The position numbers were made by a program, and so were the translations under genes. Below, one piece after another: positions 43,572 to 55,900 of a stretch of 64,000 nt of DNA. The notes beneath the pieces are model-generated. The model was not told the DNA's origin. It saw only the letters and a list, made by a program, of their open reading frames with translations, and did no database searches. Positions within the stretch are counted from its first letter, which is position 1, and each line of letters begins with the position of its first letter. Origin of the DNA: Sipunculus nudus (Eukaryota; Annelida; Sipuncula; Golfingiida; Sipunculidae); NCBI GenBank assembly GCA_026874595.1, contig CM049314.1:24251729-24315728 (forward strand). The letters run 5' to 3'.

Positions 43572-43990
43572 TATGATTAAGAGATATATCACCGGAATTA
43601 TATAAAAACTGTGTAATTATATATATGTACAAAGCATATACAATATACACTATAAACTTCCCCATATATAAAATGCAAAGTATAAAACAAGATACAGTTT
43701 TTAATACCCATTGCAATAGTCTGTTAAATAGATCAGGTTGGAGAAAGGGAGATGGAAATGTTTTAACTAAAAAATTACGTAGTGTATACCATTTAAGGAA
43801 CGAATATAATTTCAAATGAGTACCGACTATAGCTCACTAAGCGAACACTGAAGCCTGGTGTTTAAGAAAAACGTTCTCGGCAGAGCTTTCAATCAGAAAA
43901 TGGTAGAAAAAAAATAAACGTATCGTCAATAGATATCAGGTTTCGTTTTAAGCTGCCTGAATAGGTTGGCCAATACTCAACCCTATCTTC
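43127..43990. mobile_element. Diverged hAT-like MITE relative, longer interior
   Basis: The left part ('GATATGCAGCGTCAATACGG', 'CGTATATCGTCGTATCGAGG') and right part ('AACGTATCGTCAATAGATAT', 'CAATACTCAACCCTATC') match the two ends of 14541-14980. The interior is longer and includes a (TA)n array at 43524-43574. The terminal 8-mers are decayed. Confidence 0.6.
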
Positions 43991-44044
43991 CTCAAAATAC
44001 ACTGCGACCGACATGTGTGCCATAACTGGTCATTAACAACTAGA

Positions 44045-44365
44045 AATCAGCATTCTATGGAATGCAAGCCTCCGCCATGTTGGGGCATCAAATATGGGAT
44101 GCTCCCAAAACCGTGTTTGCAATCACTTACTCGGCCCACATTCCCAGGTTGCTTCGTGCATGAGTGAGGGTACATTTGTGAATATTCCTCGAAGACGTTC
44201 CTGAATAAGATCATGTGCCGGATCCACACCAAAATCGATTCGTTGGCCCATCCCCGAAAGGCCCCAAAGAAAGCGCTGAGATTCCTTTCATGATTACGCG
44301 AGTTGCGTTGTGAACAAACACACAGACACACGTACGGAAATGAACGCATACCCTCCTGAAAGAGG
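44045..44365 (-). repeat. Dispersed repeat R1, copy D (minus strand)
   Basis: Near full-length reverse-complement copy from 'GCATTCTATGGAATGCAAGC' through 'CGGCCCACATTCCCAGGTT' to 'GAACGCATACCCTCCTG'. An open frame of 113 codons on its minus strand is chance. Confidence 0.75.
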
Positions 44366-44369
44366 AAAA

Positions 44370-46035
44370 AAGCCATTATAATATACACCTTAATTGTGTG
44401 TCTTTTCGCTGTTTGGCGGTCTATCCTTTGAGTACAAGTATTATTTTAGAACAGCAGGAAAGGCATTTATACAGTGTGGTAAATTTAACGTCATTGAATT
44501 TTCCTTTTTACCATTATTGCGTACGTCTCATTTTAAATGCTATCCTGCATTTATATTTGCCCCTGAAATATATACTTTGTTTACTAGCTGCAAAAAGTAA
44601 AAGGGTGTATGTACATGCATGTGTGTGTTTGTTTGCGCGTTCGTATTAGTTTATGTGTTCGTGCGATGGTGTTTTTGGGTGCGTGTTGCCGCTAGGAAGA
44701 AAAAACAAGTGACCCATAGGTCATGACGCTCAGCTGCCAAGCATGACCTGCGACATCATGGGCTGAGATTCACAACTTCCAGTTAAATTTTGAAGACCCA
44801 ATTTGCCAATATGTTGAAATTTTCTACGACAACAGAAATATATATCACCTGTGTCTGGTTAAAACACAGTGAATTTATGATCAGAGGAAAAATATTGATT
44901 GTTAAGCCATCAGCAACTATTCCCAGAGCTTGCTTGATACCTGTCAGTCTCAAAGGGAACACCACAAAGGGCAAATATAAGATCAACATATATAGCAAAA
45001 ATCAAGGAAATCCATGCAAGAATTATTGAGAAATGGGTGCTTCTGTTTAAATTTTATTTAATACAAGCCAAATGAACTGCACCTGTATAAATGATGGTAA
45101 TATTTATTGAGAAATATTTGACCCAATCCTTTGCAAGATAAGACTAATATACTTCCAACTGCATTCACTTTAACAGTTCTTGAGATAATTTGATCAAAAG
45201 TAATATGGTTGCCTGGTGGCCATATTCAACTTCTGACATGTCAGAAATCAGACAACAAACATTCTCTAAATTGGATCAAACATTGAAGAAAACTCACTGA
45301 AACTGTACTGAAAAAAAAGGATTTCTAAGGTGGCTAACTTGCAGACATAATGGATTCCTGATGTCAGACATTTAATATCACACATCCTCCAATAAGAGAC
45401 CAAACTTGGGGCAAATTCTCCAAAGGATGGTACAGTAATGATTGTCCAGAACAAATCAAAAGGCATGTTAAGGCCCTCATATCAGATTTATAGATATGCA
45501 AATGTAAAAAGAGTAAGTCTAATATTTTTTATTATAACTCTGCTTTTCAATGGGGTCAGCAGGGTAGGTAAACTGCAAAACCTGAAAAAAAGGAAATGCA
45601 GAAAGCATGACTAAGAGTCTTGTAATGAAAAAAAGCCATCCTTAATCCAGGTACATATCCAGATATTATGAGAACAAACACTTGCTTTTATATGTGGTGA
45701 TTTATATATAAATATTCCGATATCTAGGAAACTAAGTTTATTGCTATGATTCCATAAAATAAACTGCAAAATGTTCCCATCATCTTATAAATCAGTAGCT
45801 AAACCTTAATACTATACTCTCATAGTCTTAATGCCTGGCTGAAGCATTAGGACAACTGTGTTTTTGTTATGCAGTAAAGAGGTACTTATCACTCAGCCTT
45901 ATCACTTAATAGGCTGATACAAAAGGAAGTCATATGTCACCAGTGTCACTCACAATTACAGCGACAGAGTGAAATGTACCAGCTGGATTGCAATGGTTAT
46001 ATATAAAAGAAAAATAGAGATGGTCTACAAAATAA
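44370..46035. other. Non-coding stretch, nothing recognised
   Basis: AT-rich DNA with no exon-like coding segment or defined repeat. Confidence 0.45.
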
Positions 46036-46039
46036 GTTA

Positions 46040-47390
46040 TTGCGAACATCCCTGACCAATGACCTTGGCCTTTTGCCACATATCAACTGGATTCTTTCTA
46101 AATGATGGGTAACTACTAACCACTTAAATCTGGTGAAATTACTTGGCAACCAATGAGTGAATAACTTTGACCTGCAACCTTTAACCTCCTGACCAGCTGA
46201 CCCCAAAATCAATCAGTTATTTCTTCAAGCAAAAAGACCCATAAATATGAAGTTTGGATCAAATTGAGTGAGGCATAGGTGTGGCATATGTGAAAGACTG
46301 AAGGGTTGGGTTGAACAGTTTCACCAGAAATATGTTCACAAGCATTTAGAACAATTAAGTATTGTGGCCTTGACCTTTGACCTTTTGAACTCGACATCAA
46401 CAGGCTTCTTCCCCTATTGGTAGGTAAGCCATATATGTCAGATGGAAGGTGTAGATTGAAATGTTTGCCTGAAAATGTCTCCACATTAGAAGAGGGTGTG
46501 GTGAACTTGACCTTTGACCTCAAAATCAACAGGTCTTTTCCCCTGTTGGCAGAGAATCGATATCAGTGCTGGAAGGTTTGGAATAAAAAGTCTAGCTTGA
46601 AATGTGTCCACAACCTTTTAAAAAAATATGTTCACAAGCATTTTGAACAATATTGTGACCTTGACCTTTGACCTTTTCATCTCAACATCAATAGTCTTCT
46701 TCCCCTATTGGTAGGTAAGCCATATGTGACAGATGGAAAGTATAGATTGAAAAGTTTGCCTGAAAATGACTCCACGCAAGAAGAGGGTGCTGTGAACTTG
46801 ACCTATGACCTCAAAATCAACAGGTCTTTTCCCCTGTTGGCAGAGAAGCGATATTAGTGCTGAATGGTTTGGAATGAAAGGACTAGCTTGAAATGTGTCC
46901 ACAACCTTTTCAAAGAAGTGGATCCTGAGACCCTGACCTTTGACCTTGTGACCTCAACATCTATAGGATTTTTCTCCCACTTAGTAGGTGAGCTATATGT
47001 GAAAGATCAAAGAATTGGGATGAAAGGTTTGGCTTAAAATGCATCCACAGGCTTTTCAAAGAAGTTGGTTCTGTGACCTTGACCTTTGACTTCGTGACCT
47101 CAAAATAATTATGGTTCTTCCCCTGTTGGTAGGTGAGCTGTATGTGAAAGATGGAAGGTTTGGGATGAAAATTTTGGCTAAAAGAATTATTTCTGGGGGG
47201 TGCAAACACACCCCATAACTTCGAGAATATAGGTCGCAGTGACCTAATTTCAGGTTTGCAAGGAGATCTTTTTAGAACCTCTAAGACTGCATAGGGATAA
47301 TGGCCCTAGCCCCTACGGTTACGATTTGTGCCCTGCTAACGGACAGACGGAAGGACGACGGACAAAGACCCATCGCTATAGCCCAGCATG
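46040..47390. repeat. ~290-bp tandem array rich in TGACCTTTGACCT
   Basis: Blocks such as 'CTTCTTCCCCTATTGGTAGG' recur at 46405 and 46696 (291 bases apart), with diverged half-units between. Each half-unit carries TGACCTTGACC or TGACCTTTGACCT. It ends in 'GACGGACAAAGACCCATCGC'. Similar motifs recur in the insertion at 56691-57769. Minus-strand open frames across it are by-products. Confidence 0.8.
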
Positions 47391-47399
47391 ACTGAAAGT

Positions 47400-49010
47400 C
47401 AGCTGAGCTAAAAACTCAGCCCTCGAGAGACGTGACCCTACAAATTCACTGGTGTGTGGTGTTTTTGCTTAAATAATTATGTAGTTGATGGGGATGTTTT
47501 TTTTTCTCTTGCCATTCCATAAGGTGTACATTAAGACATCTGAAAATACATTAAGGAATTATGTAAGAAACGATATTTAAGATCCAGACAACAAGCATGC
47601 TATTTTTATACGTGTTAAAACCTCGCCAGCATGGGTGTGCATGTGTAATTCTGTATGTTTTTACAACAGTCTCACAACCTGCTATCATTCATCAGGATTT
47701 CTGGCCCACTATAAAACAAGAAAAAAATAAGAGTTTTGCAGATGTTAGAACACAGGCGGAGTCTATCATAAATTAGATCGTCAGGTCAAAGGTCAGAGTG
47801 ATGAACACAGCACACAGAGACTTCACAGCACACAGAGGCTGTTTCTCCTTTAGAGTTATTAGCTTATGTATAAACGTTACCGATATCCCGCTGAATGTCA
47901 GCCTGAGTTACAGTCATGCAACATCTATCACTGCGAGGACTAAGGGAATATTATTCTCTGGTATTATTGTTAAATTTATATAACCGAACTAGTAAATCGT
48001 AATGGAAATTTCATATTTTCACAATTAAATCTTAACTGTTAACTTTATTTTATTTCCATGTCTATCTTATATTTATATTAATACTGTGATATATTTTTTA
48101 ACTGTTGTCATCATATATGTTTATTATGTACATTACTAGTTGAAGTAGTAGTCGTAGTGTTGTTTTGCAGTAATAGTAGGCTACATTGTGATAATAGATA
48201 ATTAGAAGTTTTAAATATCCATTTTTTTAATTTAAAAATCTTAAATCAGTTGTGGTACAATGTTCGCCTTTTATGTATTTCAAAGTCTTTTCTTGGCAAA
48301 ATTAGGTATTGAAACTGCACTGAAATTTGTAACTATAAATGTAGTTGAGATCAAAACCAACGGATATTAATAAAAAATAAACGGTCAATTCCAAATAAAT
48401 CCAGTGTATTCGTAGAGTTGTGCCCACATGTTGTCTGTGGTCCCTAACATTGGCATGTCATCTATATATGCCATCTACTATGGGCGGCAAACATCCCAAG
48501 TCTATTGGACTTTAACTCACACCGGGAACCTTAAAAGGCAGTTTGCCAGGCTAATACATCTACGCCTCAGTAACCATAACAGTGGACCCCTATGATGGTA
48601 TGATTATTTTAACAAATCCAGTATGTGCGTTATAGCGTCTTACTTAGCCCTGGCTTTTATGTGTTCAGAAAGTATGTTGTTCATATGGTCCACATTACCC
48701 AGTCCCATTTGCGGTCTTGTGTTTGGTAAAACCGGTCCGAATTAATGAATAGGTATTTAACACGTAGTAAAGACGTTGACCTTTTCAGTAACGGCACGAA
48801 TGTGAAAGCTGATCGCTAATGTTGATCCTGTGTTTGTCATATCGTATATTATGTGGGTATGTCACCCTGAGGAAATTCATCTGTTTCTGTTTGATAATTT
48901 GTACGGCTTTCCGCCCGTTTGTTTAGATGAGGTGGCCCATTCCGCAGTGTGGCTAGGTACCCCCTGAGGGAAGGTCCGTAGTTCGCACTTAACCTCCCAA
49001 GCATCGCACA
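47400..49010. other. Non-coding stretch, nothing recognised
   Basis: No supported gene. A perfect AGGTCAAAGGTCA lies at 47783-47795. Confidence 0.45.
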
Positions 49011-49013
49011 CTG

Positions 49014-49190
49014 AAGGGCGGATCCAGGGTTTTGGAAACTGGAGGGTCCAACCCAGTAGACTAATAAGCAAGCCTAAAAAATGTCCTCTTATCAAGAAAA
49101 GGTACGAGGTCCAGGCCGCAAAATTTAGTTTGAATCACTGAAAAAAATGGATGTTCAAAGAGTGTGCCCCCCCCCCCCCCCCATTGCACG
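49014..49190. mobile_element. Fragment of the GGGCGGATCCAGG element
   Basis: It begins GGGCGGATCCAGGGTTTTGG and contains 'GGTCCAGGCCGCAAAATTTA', the counterpart of 'GGTCCAGGCCGAAAAATATT' in 12645-12866. The right end is lost in a C-run. Confidence 0.55.
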
Positions 49191-49369
49191 TTTATACAGA
49201 CAAACACTCGCTCGAGGTCTCAAAAGCTCCTATTCAAATGAATAAATAAATGTTCGGTGGACCCCGTCAGTTATGGTATAGATGTATCCATAAGGACTGC
49301 TATGTGAATTTCATAAATGTAGAATTGAAATTTGACTTGTTTTTCCTTATATTGTTTATTTTAAAATAT

Positions 49370-49549
49370 ATTCTTCTTCATCTTCCTCTTCCTCTTCTTC
49401 ATATTATAATTATTATTATTATCATTATTATTTTGATCATTATTCTTATTTTTATTATCATTATTTATGTTATTATTGTTATTACTGTTATTTTTTATAT
49501 TAATATTTATAATATTTATATTGATTTGTTATTTTTATTATTTTTGTTA

Positions 49550-49606
<57 letters not shown>
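49370..49606. repeat. Long (TTA/TTC)n microsatellite region
   Basis: About 230 bases of imperfect TTC and TTA repeats, ending in a pure (TTA)n stretch. The long poly-Leu/Ile and poly-Tyr open frames here are artefacts. Confidence 0.95.
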
Positions 49607-49607
<1 letters not shown>

Positions 49608-49609
49608 AC

Positions 49610-52600
49610 TTACTACTACTACAAGTGTGCACCATATTTATTAGCTCAATCGAGTGTTATTCTTCTGAGGTATAGCGAGCATCAAAGGTTGCAGAGGCCG
49701 ATATGTTATAGATGTATATGGCCTGTCTGTGCGTGTGTGCTTTGTATATTTCTTCTCGTTTATCTATTAACAACCATCTTTGGGTGTTCCTCATCTATTA
49801 ACACAGCACCCAGTAATAATAATGTTTGCGTGTGACCTGAATAAATACGACACGTATACCCCCTCACCCGACTAGCTTGTCTTGTGTCACGTTATACGAT
49901 TAACCCCAGTTGTTGTGGCATCGCATCCAGCTGGCCCTGTCGTCACAAATTATAAGTGACGATATAAATCATTTCCAGTGTCTCCTCTGCCAGTCATTTG
50001 TGGCGAATGTTGTCCTCAGGCTCATTAGTCATGTTTATGATAAAACCTTTTTGCTGTTGATATTGTAAACAGGACTTGTCCACTAACATGCGCTCATTAC
50101 AACGCCTGTCTGCTATTTTCTTGTCAAACAGCCGTGCAGTATTGCCGGTTTTATCAAACGGAATAAAGAGAACCCAAATGGCGACACCTCTCGGCTATGA
50201 TTGACAATAAGTGTTCGGGTCCGGTAAAATTTGGTCATATTTCAAAATATTAATATAAACACATCCTTTTCCGTATCAGGCTGTACCTGATATTACTGGT
50301 CAAAATCCGCAAACCTGAAAAATTATAACGGCAAATAAATCTTACCATAAAAATTGAATCGAACACCTCATCGAATATGGTTCTGAATACGCCTTTTTTT
50401 TGGTGCAATATGAACAAGAAGAATATCGAATATTGTATTATAAATGCCGTATTGTGCGGGGATACTTTTAATTATAGATAAATAACTTTGATTGGCAAAC
50501 AATAATTCAACAAACATGCCGTGGGGTTTACCAACGTGCTGGGTTAAAACGGAACTTTTCTGGCTCATGTTTGGTATTGTTAGAAAGTACACAAAAAATG
50601 CTAACGATTATTCTGGTTTAGGTTGATTGACAGTGTACTTGTAGGCCATGAAGCGTTGTCAGAAATGACGAAAATATTTGCATCTTCATAAGGCCTTATA
50701 ATGCGTTCCTCAGACCTAGATGTAAAGATACTCTAGCGCCAGTAACTTGGTCGTAATGCCAGAGGGTCGATATGACCCTAGTCCAAACCACACGAGTCCA
50801 ATTCCATCTTCTTCCAGACCGAGTTATTCCAGACTAACAATTTTATGTTAATATACACATACTTTTACTATAAGGCAAAAAAATAAAAATAAACGGGATA
50901 GTACTCTGGCACCGCCCGGCTCAGTTTTAACTCCCCGCATCAAAAATTTTTATTTTGATTATCATCTTTCAAGATGATAAAATAATTTAATTTTGATAAG
51001 ATTTCCTTTGTTATGTAGTGCTTTTACCTGTTTAGCAAAAACCTCTGTTATTTTCATGCTTTTTCCTCATTATATGACATTTTTATCGAAACACACAAAA
51101 AAGGTAAAAAAAAATAAATAATCGCCCGCCCGCACCTATTTATTACTCCTGATGCTGAGCAAAGCTTGGTATATATAGTTTCTTATTTTGTAATATTCTG
51201 TTAGTAGTTTGCACATGAACATAAGTCCTTATAATTAGTAACAGTTTTTCTATTGGACTCGAGATGGACTCGGACTTTCCCCGAGTCCTTACCCCCGAGT
51301 CCGTGTACAAGTCCGAGTCCAGGACTATCGACTCCAAGTCGGAGTCCTTAACAAAGTCCAGACTTGAGTCCTATACATCACCTGTTTTGAAAGTTCATTG
51401 CATGCTATGATTGTAAATATATGTGTTCATGTCAATATCTCATCATGTTTTTTTTTTTTGTTATTTTAACTTCAATTATTATATTGAATACTTGTATTTA
51501 TACAGAAAGTCCTCATACTGGTAGAACTGTGTCATCGATAACAAGGCCCCGAGGGGAATCAGACAATTGTCTGAGCGGGCTATCCTGTATAAATAGGCTT
51601 ATAACTAAATAAAGGAATAATAAATTAATCAAACGGATGCCAGGCAAGGTAATCAGTCACATGAAAATATAAAATAGAAATATAAACTTCGTCCTAATTT
51701 TTAATCCTTATTAGATTCCTACTCAAGACAAACAAGAACAAAAACAAAACGAGTCGACAGGGGGCGTGAAACTGACTACAGCAAAGCGTCCTGTACTTCT
51801 TTTTTATTAGACTGCATGTTTTCCACTTCATGTTATTCAAGTGTAAATCTTGTTATTACTTTTTGCATTTATTTTTACACATTTATGTTTTACTTTTTTT
51901 CCACTTTTGTTGTTCATGTTCTGTCGGTGTCACGTATGTTTTGAAGAACCACTTTTATCACCTGGGCTCGAATGCTTCTTTGACAAAATGAATGGAATCC
52001 ACATAAGCCTACCTCAACGGAAAAAACTCTTAGCTCCATGACCTCTCTATAATTACTTTAAAAACTTGCCTACAAACAATGTAACGTTTAAATAAAAGTT
52101 ACAGACATTGGCATATATTCATACCTTTTTACATTTTTTTGTCCACCAGGGATACATTCATATCTTTTTTATGTCCAACAGGGGAATGTTTGTTTTCATG
52201 ATCGTGCCTGTTTGTTGTTTTCCTGTTTGTGTGTCTGCTACGATTACGCAAATTAAACCACTTAACCGATTTACCCTTTGTGGGCGTTAGACACCATTCC
52301 GGGGAAGTTACCATTACATTTTCGTGCTGATCAAAATAAGACTGCTACAGTGGGATTGATATGTTTTGGTGGAGGTTTGTGCTTCCTTAAAGTCATCCTT
52401 GTATAACACTTTGATGTTCCTAAATTAAGACGCTGCTTATTTTTAAATAAAAAATGTATTCTGTTACACATTTCTCACGAGGGTGTGTTCGTGACATGTA
52501 AAATCTATGAGCTCTGCATACTTTTTTATCACAATATTTTATATTTTGTTTTAAATCCAGCGTCGTGGCTGTGCTTACTCTAAGATTTAGTGCTGCCCCG

Positions 52601-52840
52601 GGGGGAGCCTCCCATCACCACTGGCAGTGAATCTTATCGGCACTTAATGTATAAGAGAACCGATATCACTGCTATAGCCGCAATCCTCGGGTACTACCAC
52701 TACTTCAATTACATTAGGGAACAATTATTCCTAAAGGGTTGTCTCTGTGTACGCCCACACACGCGCGTTTGTGAGGGACTTCTTAACGTGAACCGGATTG
52801 ACCTCGTGCGCAGTAAACGCAATGTGGGCGTTTCGCTCTC
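49610..52840. other. Region upstream of the second DUF885 gene
   Basis: No exon was recognised. It contains a perfect ten-base hairpin at 50959-50980 (TTATCATCTT..AAGATGATAA), a GAGTCC-motif cluster at 51255-51375, and a 'GGTGGAGGTTTGTGCTTCC' repeat end near 52370. Confidence 0.5.
51255..51375. repeat. Cluster of GAGTCC/GGACTC motifs
   Basis: GAGTCC or its complement recurs many times within 120 bases (for example CCCGAGTCCGTG, TCCGAGTCCAGG, TCGGAGTCCTTA). A smaller related cluster lies near 42687-42765. Confidence 0.7.
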
Positions 52841-52842
52841 TG

Positions 52843-52848
52843 TATAAA
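52843..52848 (+). promoter_or_regulatory. TATA box of the second DUF885 gene
   Basis: TATAAA lies about 26 bases before a CA dinucleotide in CGCAGTGTCAG that fits an initiator. It is 121 bases before the start codon. Confidence 0.45.
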
Positions 52849-52968
52849 CGGACAGCAACTGAAGCTCGCAGTGTCAGAGGTTGTGTGGGAGTATTATAGG
52901 TGGTTTATCCATCAGTGGTAACTTTGCTGTCTTTTGATTTCTAGGTATTTCACAGTCTACCTGTAACC

Positions 52969-55900
52969 ATGAGAGTAAAAGTCGGATGTTGGAGCTGTGT
53001 ACTACTGGCGACCATTGTCGCTGGAGGTAAGCTTTAATATATTCAAAATATATAAAATCATGGCCTCTGTGGTTTTCGTTTCTTGGTTATTTTTGTTATT
53101 GTTATTTACTTTCAAAATTTTTGTGAATGATAGTAAAACTCAAAAGTTAACATAACTTAAAAGCGTCTTATATGTTTAAAAAATAAAAACCCTGAAATAT
53201 AATCAAATTTAAAATGCAAAACAATTCATCATATACAAACACGAGGCCATACATTTATAATATTTGCTTTCTCCTTATAAAATCACACAAAATTATATTT
53301 ATTTATTCCTAATGAATATCTGTGAAAATATTTATATAATACTTTTTACATTTCACAGCGTTACATTTTTTCTGTCAATTGCAGCCTCGCTCATAAACAA
53401 AAAAGAGTTGGCCTCACTTATGGAGGAGTACTATGAATGGAAAGTGGGGCAATTCCCGGAGTTTGCAACAGCCACCGGCTCCGATCTGCATCACGACAAA
53501 CTGACCAACCTTACCCTGGACAGTTACGCCCAGATCAAGGTAAACCGATATTTGTTTAATTTAATCAGAATAACAGCAGTCTTTGTTGCATCTGTGATAT
53601 TTAAATTCAGTACGTGGCGTCAGTTTACCTTCACGGATGGTGGGATGACTTTTAGAGGTATATTTATATACAAGGCGTGTGGACTTTAGTACATATATTT
53701 GAAATATTAGTACGAAGAAGCTTAAAAATTATAGTCCAGCAGAAAGGAAGAAAGGTGAAAATCTCTCATTCTAATTATTGAGATATATATATTTATATAT
53801 ATATATATATATATATTATTACAATTATTATTATTATTATTATTATTATTAGTTTATAAATTATATTAACCATCCACTCCTTGTAAAAATGTGGGGGAAA
53901 TATACCCTTAGCCCCCTGTATTGACGCCCCAATTTAATTTAATTCTACTCGGTGTATTTTAACCTATAATATTTATAATAATAAATTAATGCTGTATACT
54001 TTAAGAATCTTAATTTAAATCCATAACAAACAAAAAATGTCCTTCTGATGATCTCATATAGATTTCCATTTGTGACGGATCTACAAATGTTATTAATAGA
54101 TTTCAAATTGCCATGGCTTCCACAGAGCAACGCCCCCTATAAACGTAAATTCAAGACACGTGCGTTACCTCTGACTGATATTCATATTGTAAGTTGAAAT
54201 GTATTAATTCAAATGAATGATGTATAAAAATATGAACAGAGAGACACTACCCATAGGGCTGATCCAAAAAGTGGTCTTTATTCACAGATGGTCTAATTAG
54301 ACAGGTCAGTTATAACCAAGTGATGCTCTCGGTTCACCCAAGGGTGATCTTAAGAGAAAGGTGGTCTTATTAGACACGTGGTCTTTCAGACAGGTTCCGC
54401 TGTATAAGTGAATTATCACATAGTCAGACCTGCATGCCCCATAAAGTGTCGTAGAAAAATAGATGGAGATTCCCTATGATTTATCATCAAATTGATACCA
54501 TATCATATAGTGACTGTCGATTGTCCTTTCCCGTGCAAGGTATATCGTGAAATATAAAAGAAAATCGGGAAAGCTATATTTATAAACGGCAAGAAAATCG
54601 CTTCCGATAGCGATTTGGTTGGATGAAAGAAAATACCGCGACATCGTCTGTTATTAAAATTGTTGGAGTTGGTAAATGGAAGAGTGACATGTTAAAAAAT
54701 TTAAACTGTAATTCCCTGCAGAGCGGAATTTAAACGTGATATATAAGGTCTTCTGACATCAGCAAGGTTGTATACTACATTACTTAACCAAATCCGTGAT
54801 TTGTCAGTAAGCACTTTATCGGCTTTATATCTAATGCTGATCTATCACTGAGCTCACCGGGAAGTGAGACACGGGGTATGTATACAGGATACAAAGGTTT
54901 GATATGACGAGGCTCTGTCATACAACTCATCTGATGACCGCAACAACTCCCCCACACAGATCATTTAAATATAATATCCCGGAACAAATATCTATACTAA
55001 GCAGTTTATAAGCCTACCCTGAGCTGATACCCGAATAGCCGTGAATACATGAATTTATATTGGACTGATGGGACTATCCTCTTCATGATGTTTCGAGAGA
55101 CCCCTCGATGGGTCAGAGGTGGTTAATATCTGTATTATTTATATACAGTAGAACCTCTGAATTACGAACACTGACGGGAACCGGCATTTTGTCCGAAAAA
55201 GAGAGGTGCCCTCAGTAGGGGGTAATAGATTTCGCGACTTTCTTTCAAGGAACTGCCCGCAAGTGATCTTAAATAGGAGATGCCCTTAGTACAGAGGTGC
55301 CCGTAATGAGAGGTTCAACTGTATATGATTAATGAATCGATATCTACACCTTTCACTTTACATAACATTTAATTGCTTTTCATCGAAACTAAGTGAGATG
55401 TTTTGTTTTGTATCTCCATTGGTGGATATGTTACTTTGGTTTCTAATTAATAAAGGATAGGGTAACCCATTTTGTACAACATAAATTAATAGATAATATA
55501 TATTTTTTACTGAATATTCATAAAGCTAACAGATGATTGATTGAATGACGTCAAACATATATTAGGCTAGCCGTTGAGTTCATATGTCCTGACACAGGCG
55601 CTTAAAAGGGGGGGGGGGGCAACATCCTGTTACATGGGCCTTGAGTACTAGTTGGTTTTATACATATCTCTCGCAAGTAAAAGTATATTGGAGGAAAAGG
55701 TCTCAGAAGCAAAACATATTGTTTTCGTGGTAATTAGTCATGGGATGATTGTTTTTTGAGGTAATAAGGTCGAAATAATCCCCCCTCTTAATCTGCCTTT
55801 GGTACATGTATTTGTGAGGTTGCTAGGCGTACATTGCAAATTCACGATTCCTTTTGTACCGCAACACAAAACCCGCATCGGCACCACTATACTTCTGTAT

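Noticed and set aside
46209-47209. Minus-strand open frames with SIFHI..LTYQQGKN repeats
   Set aside because: They arise from the ~290-bp tandem array; no splice or motif support.
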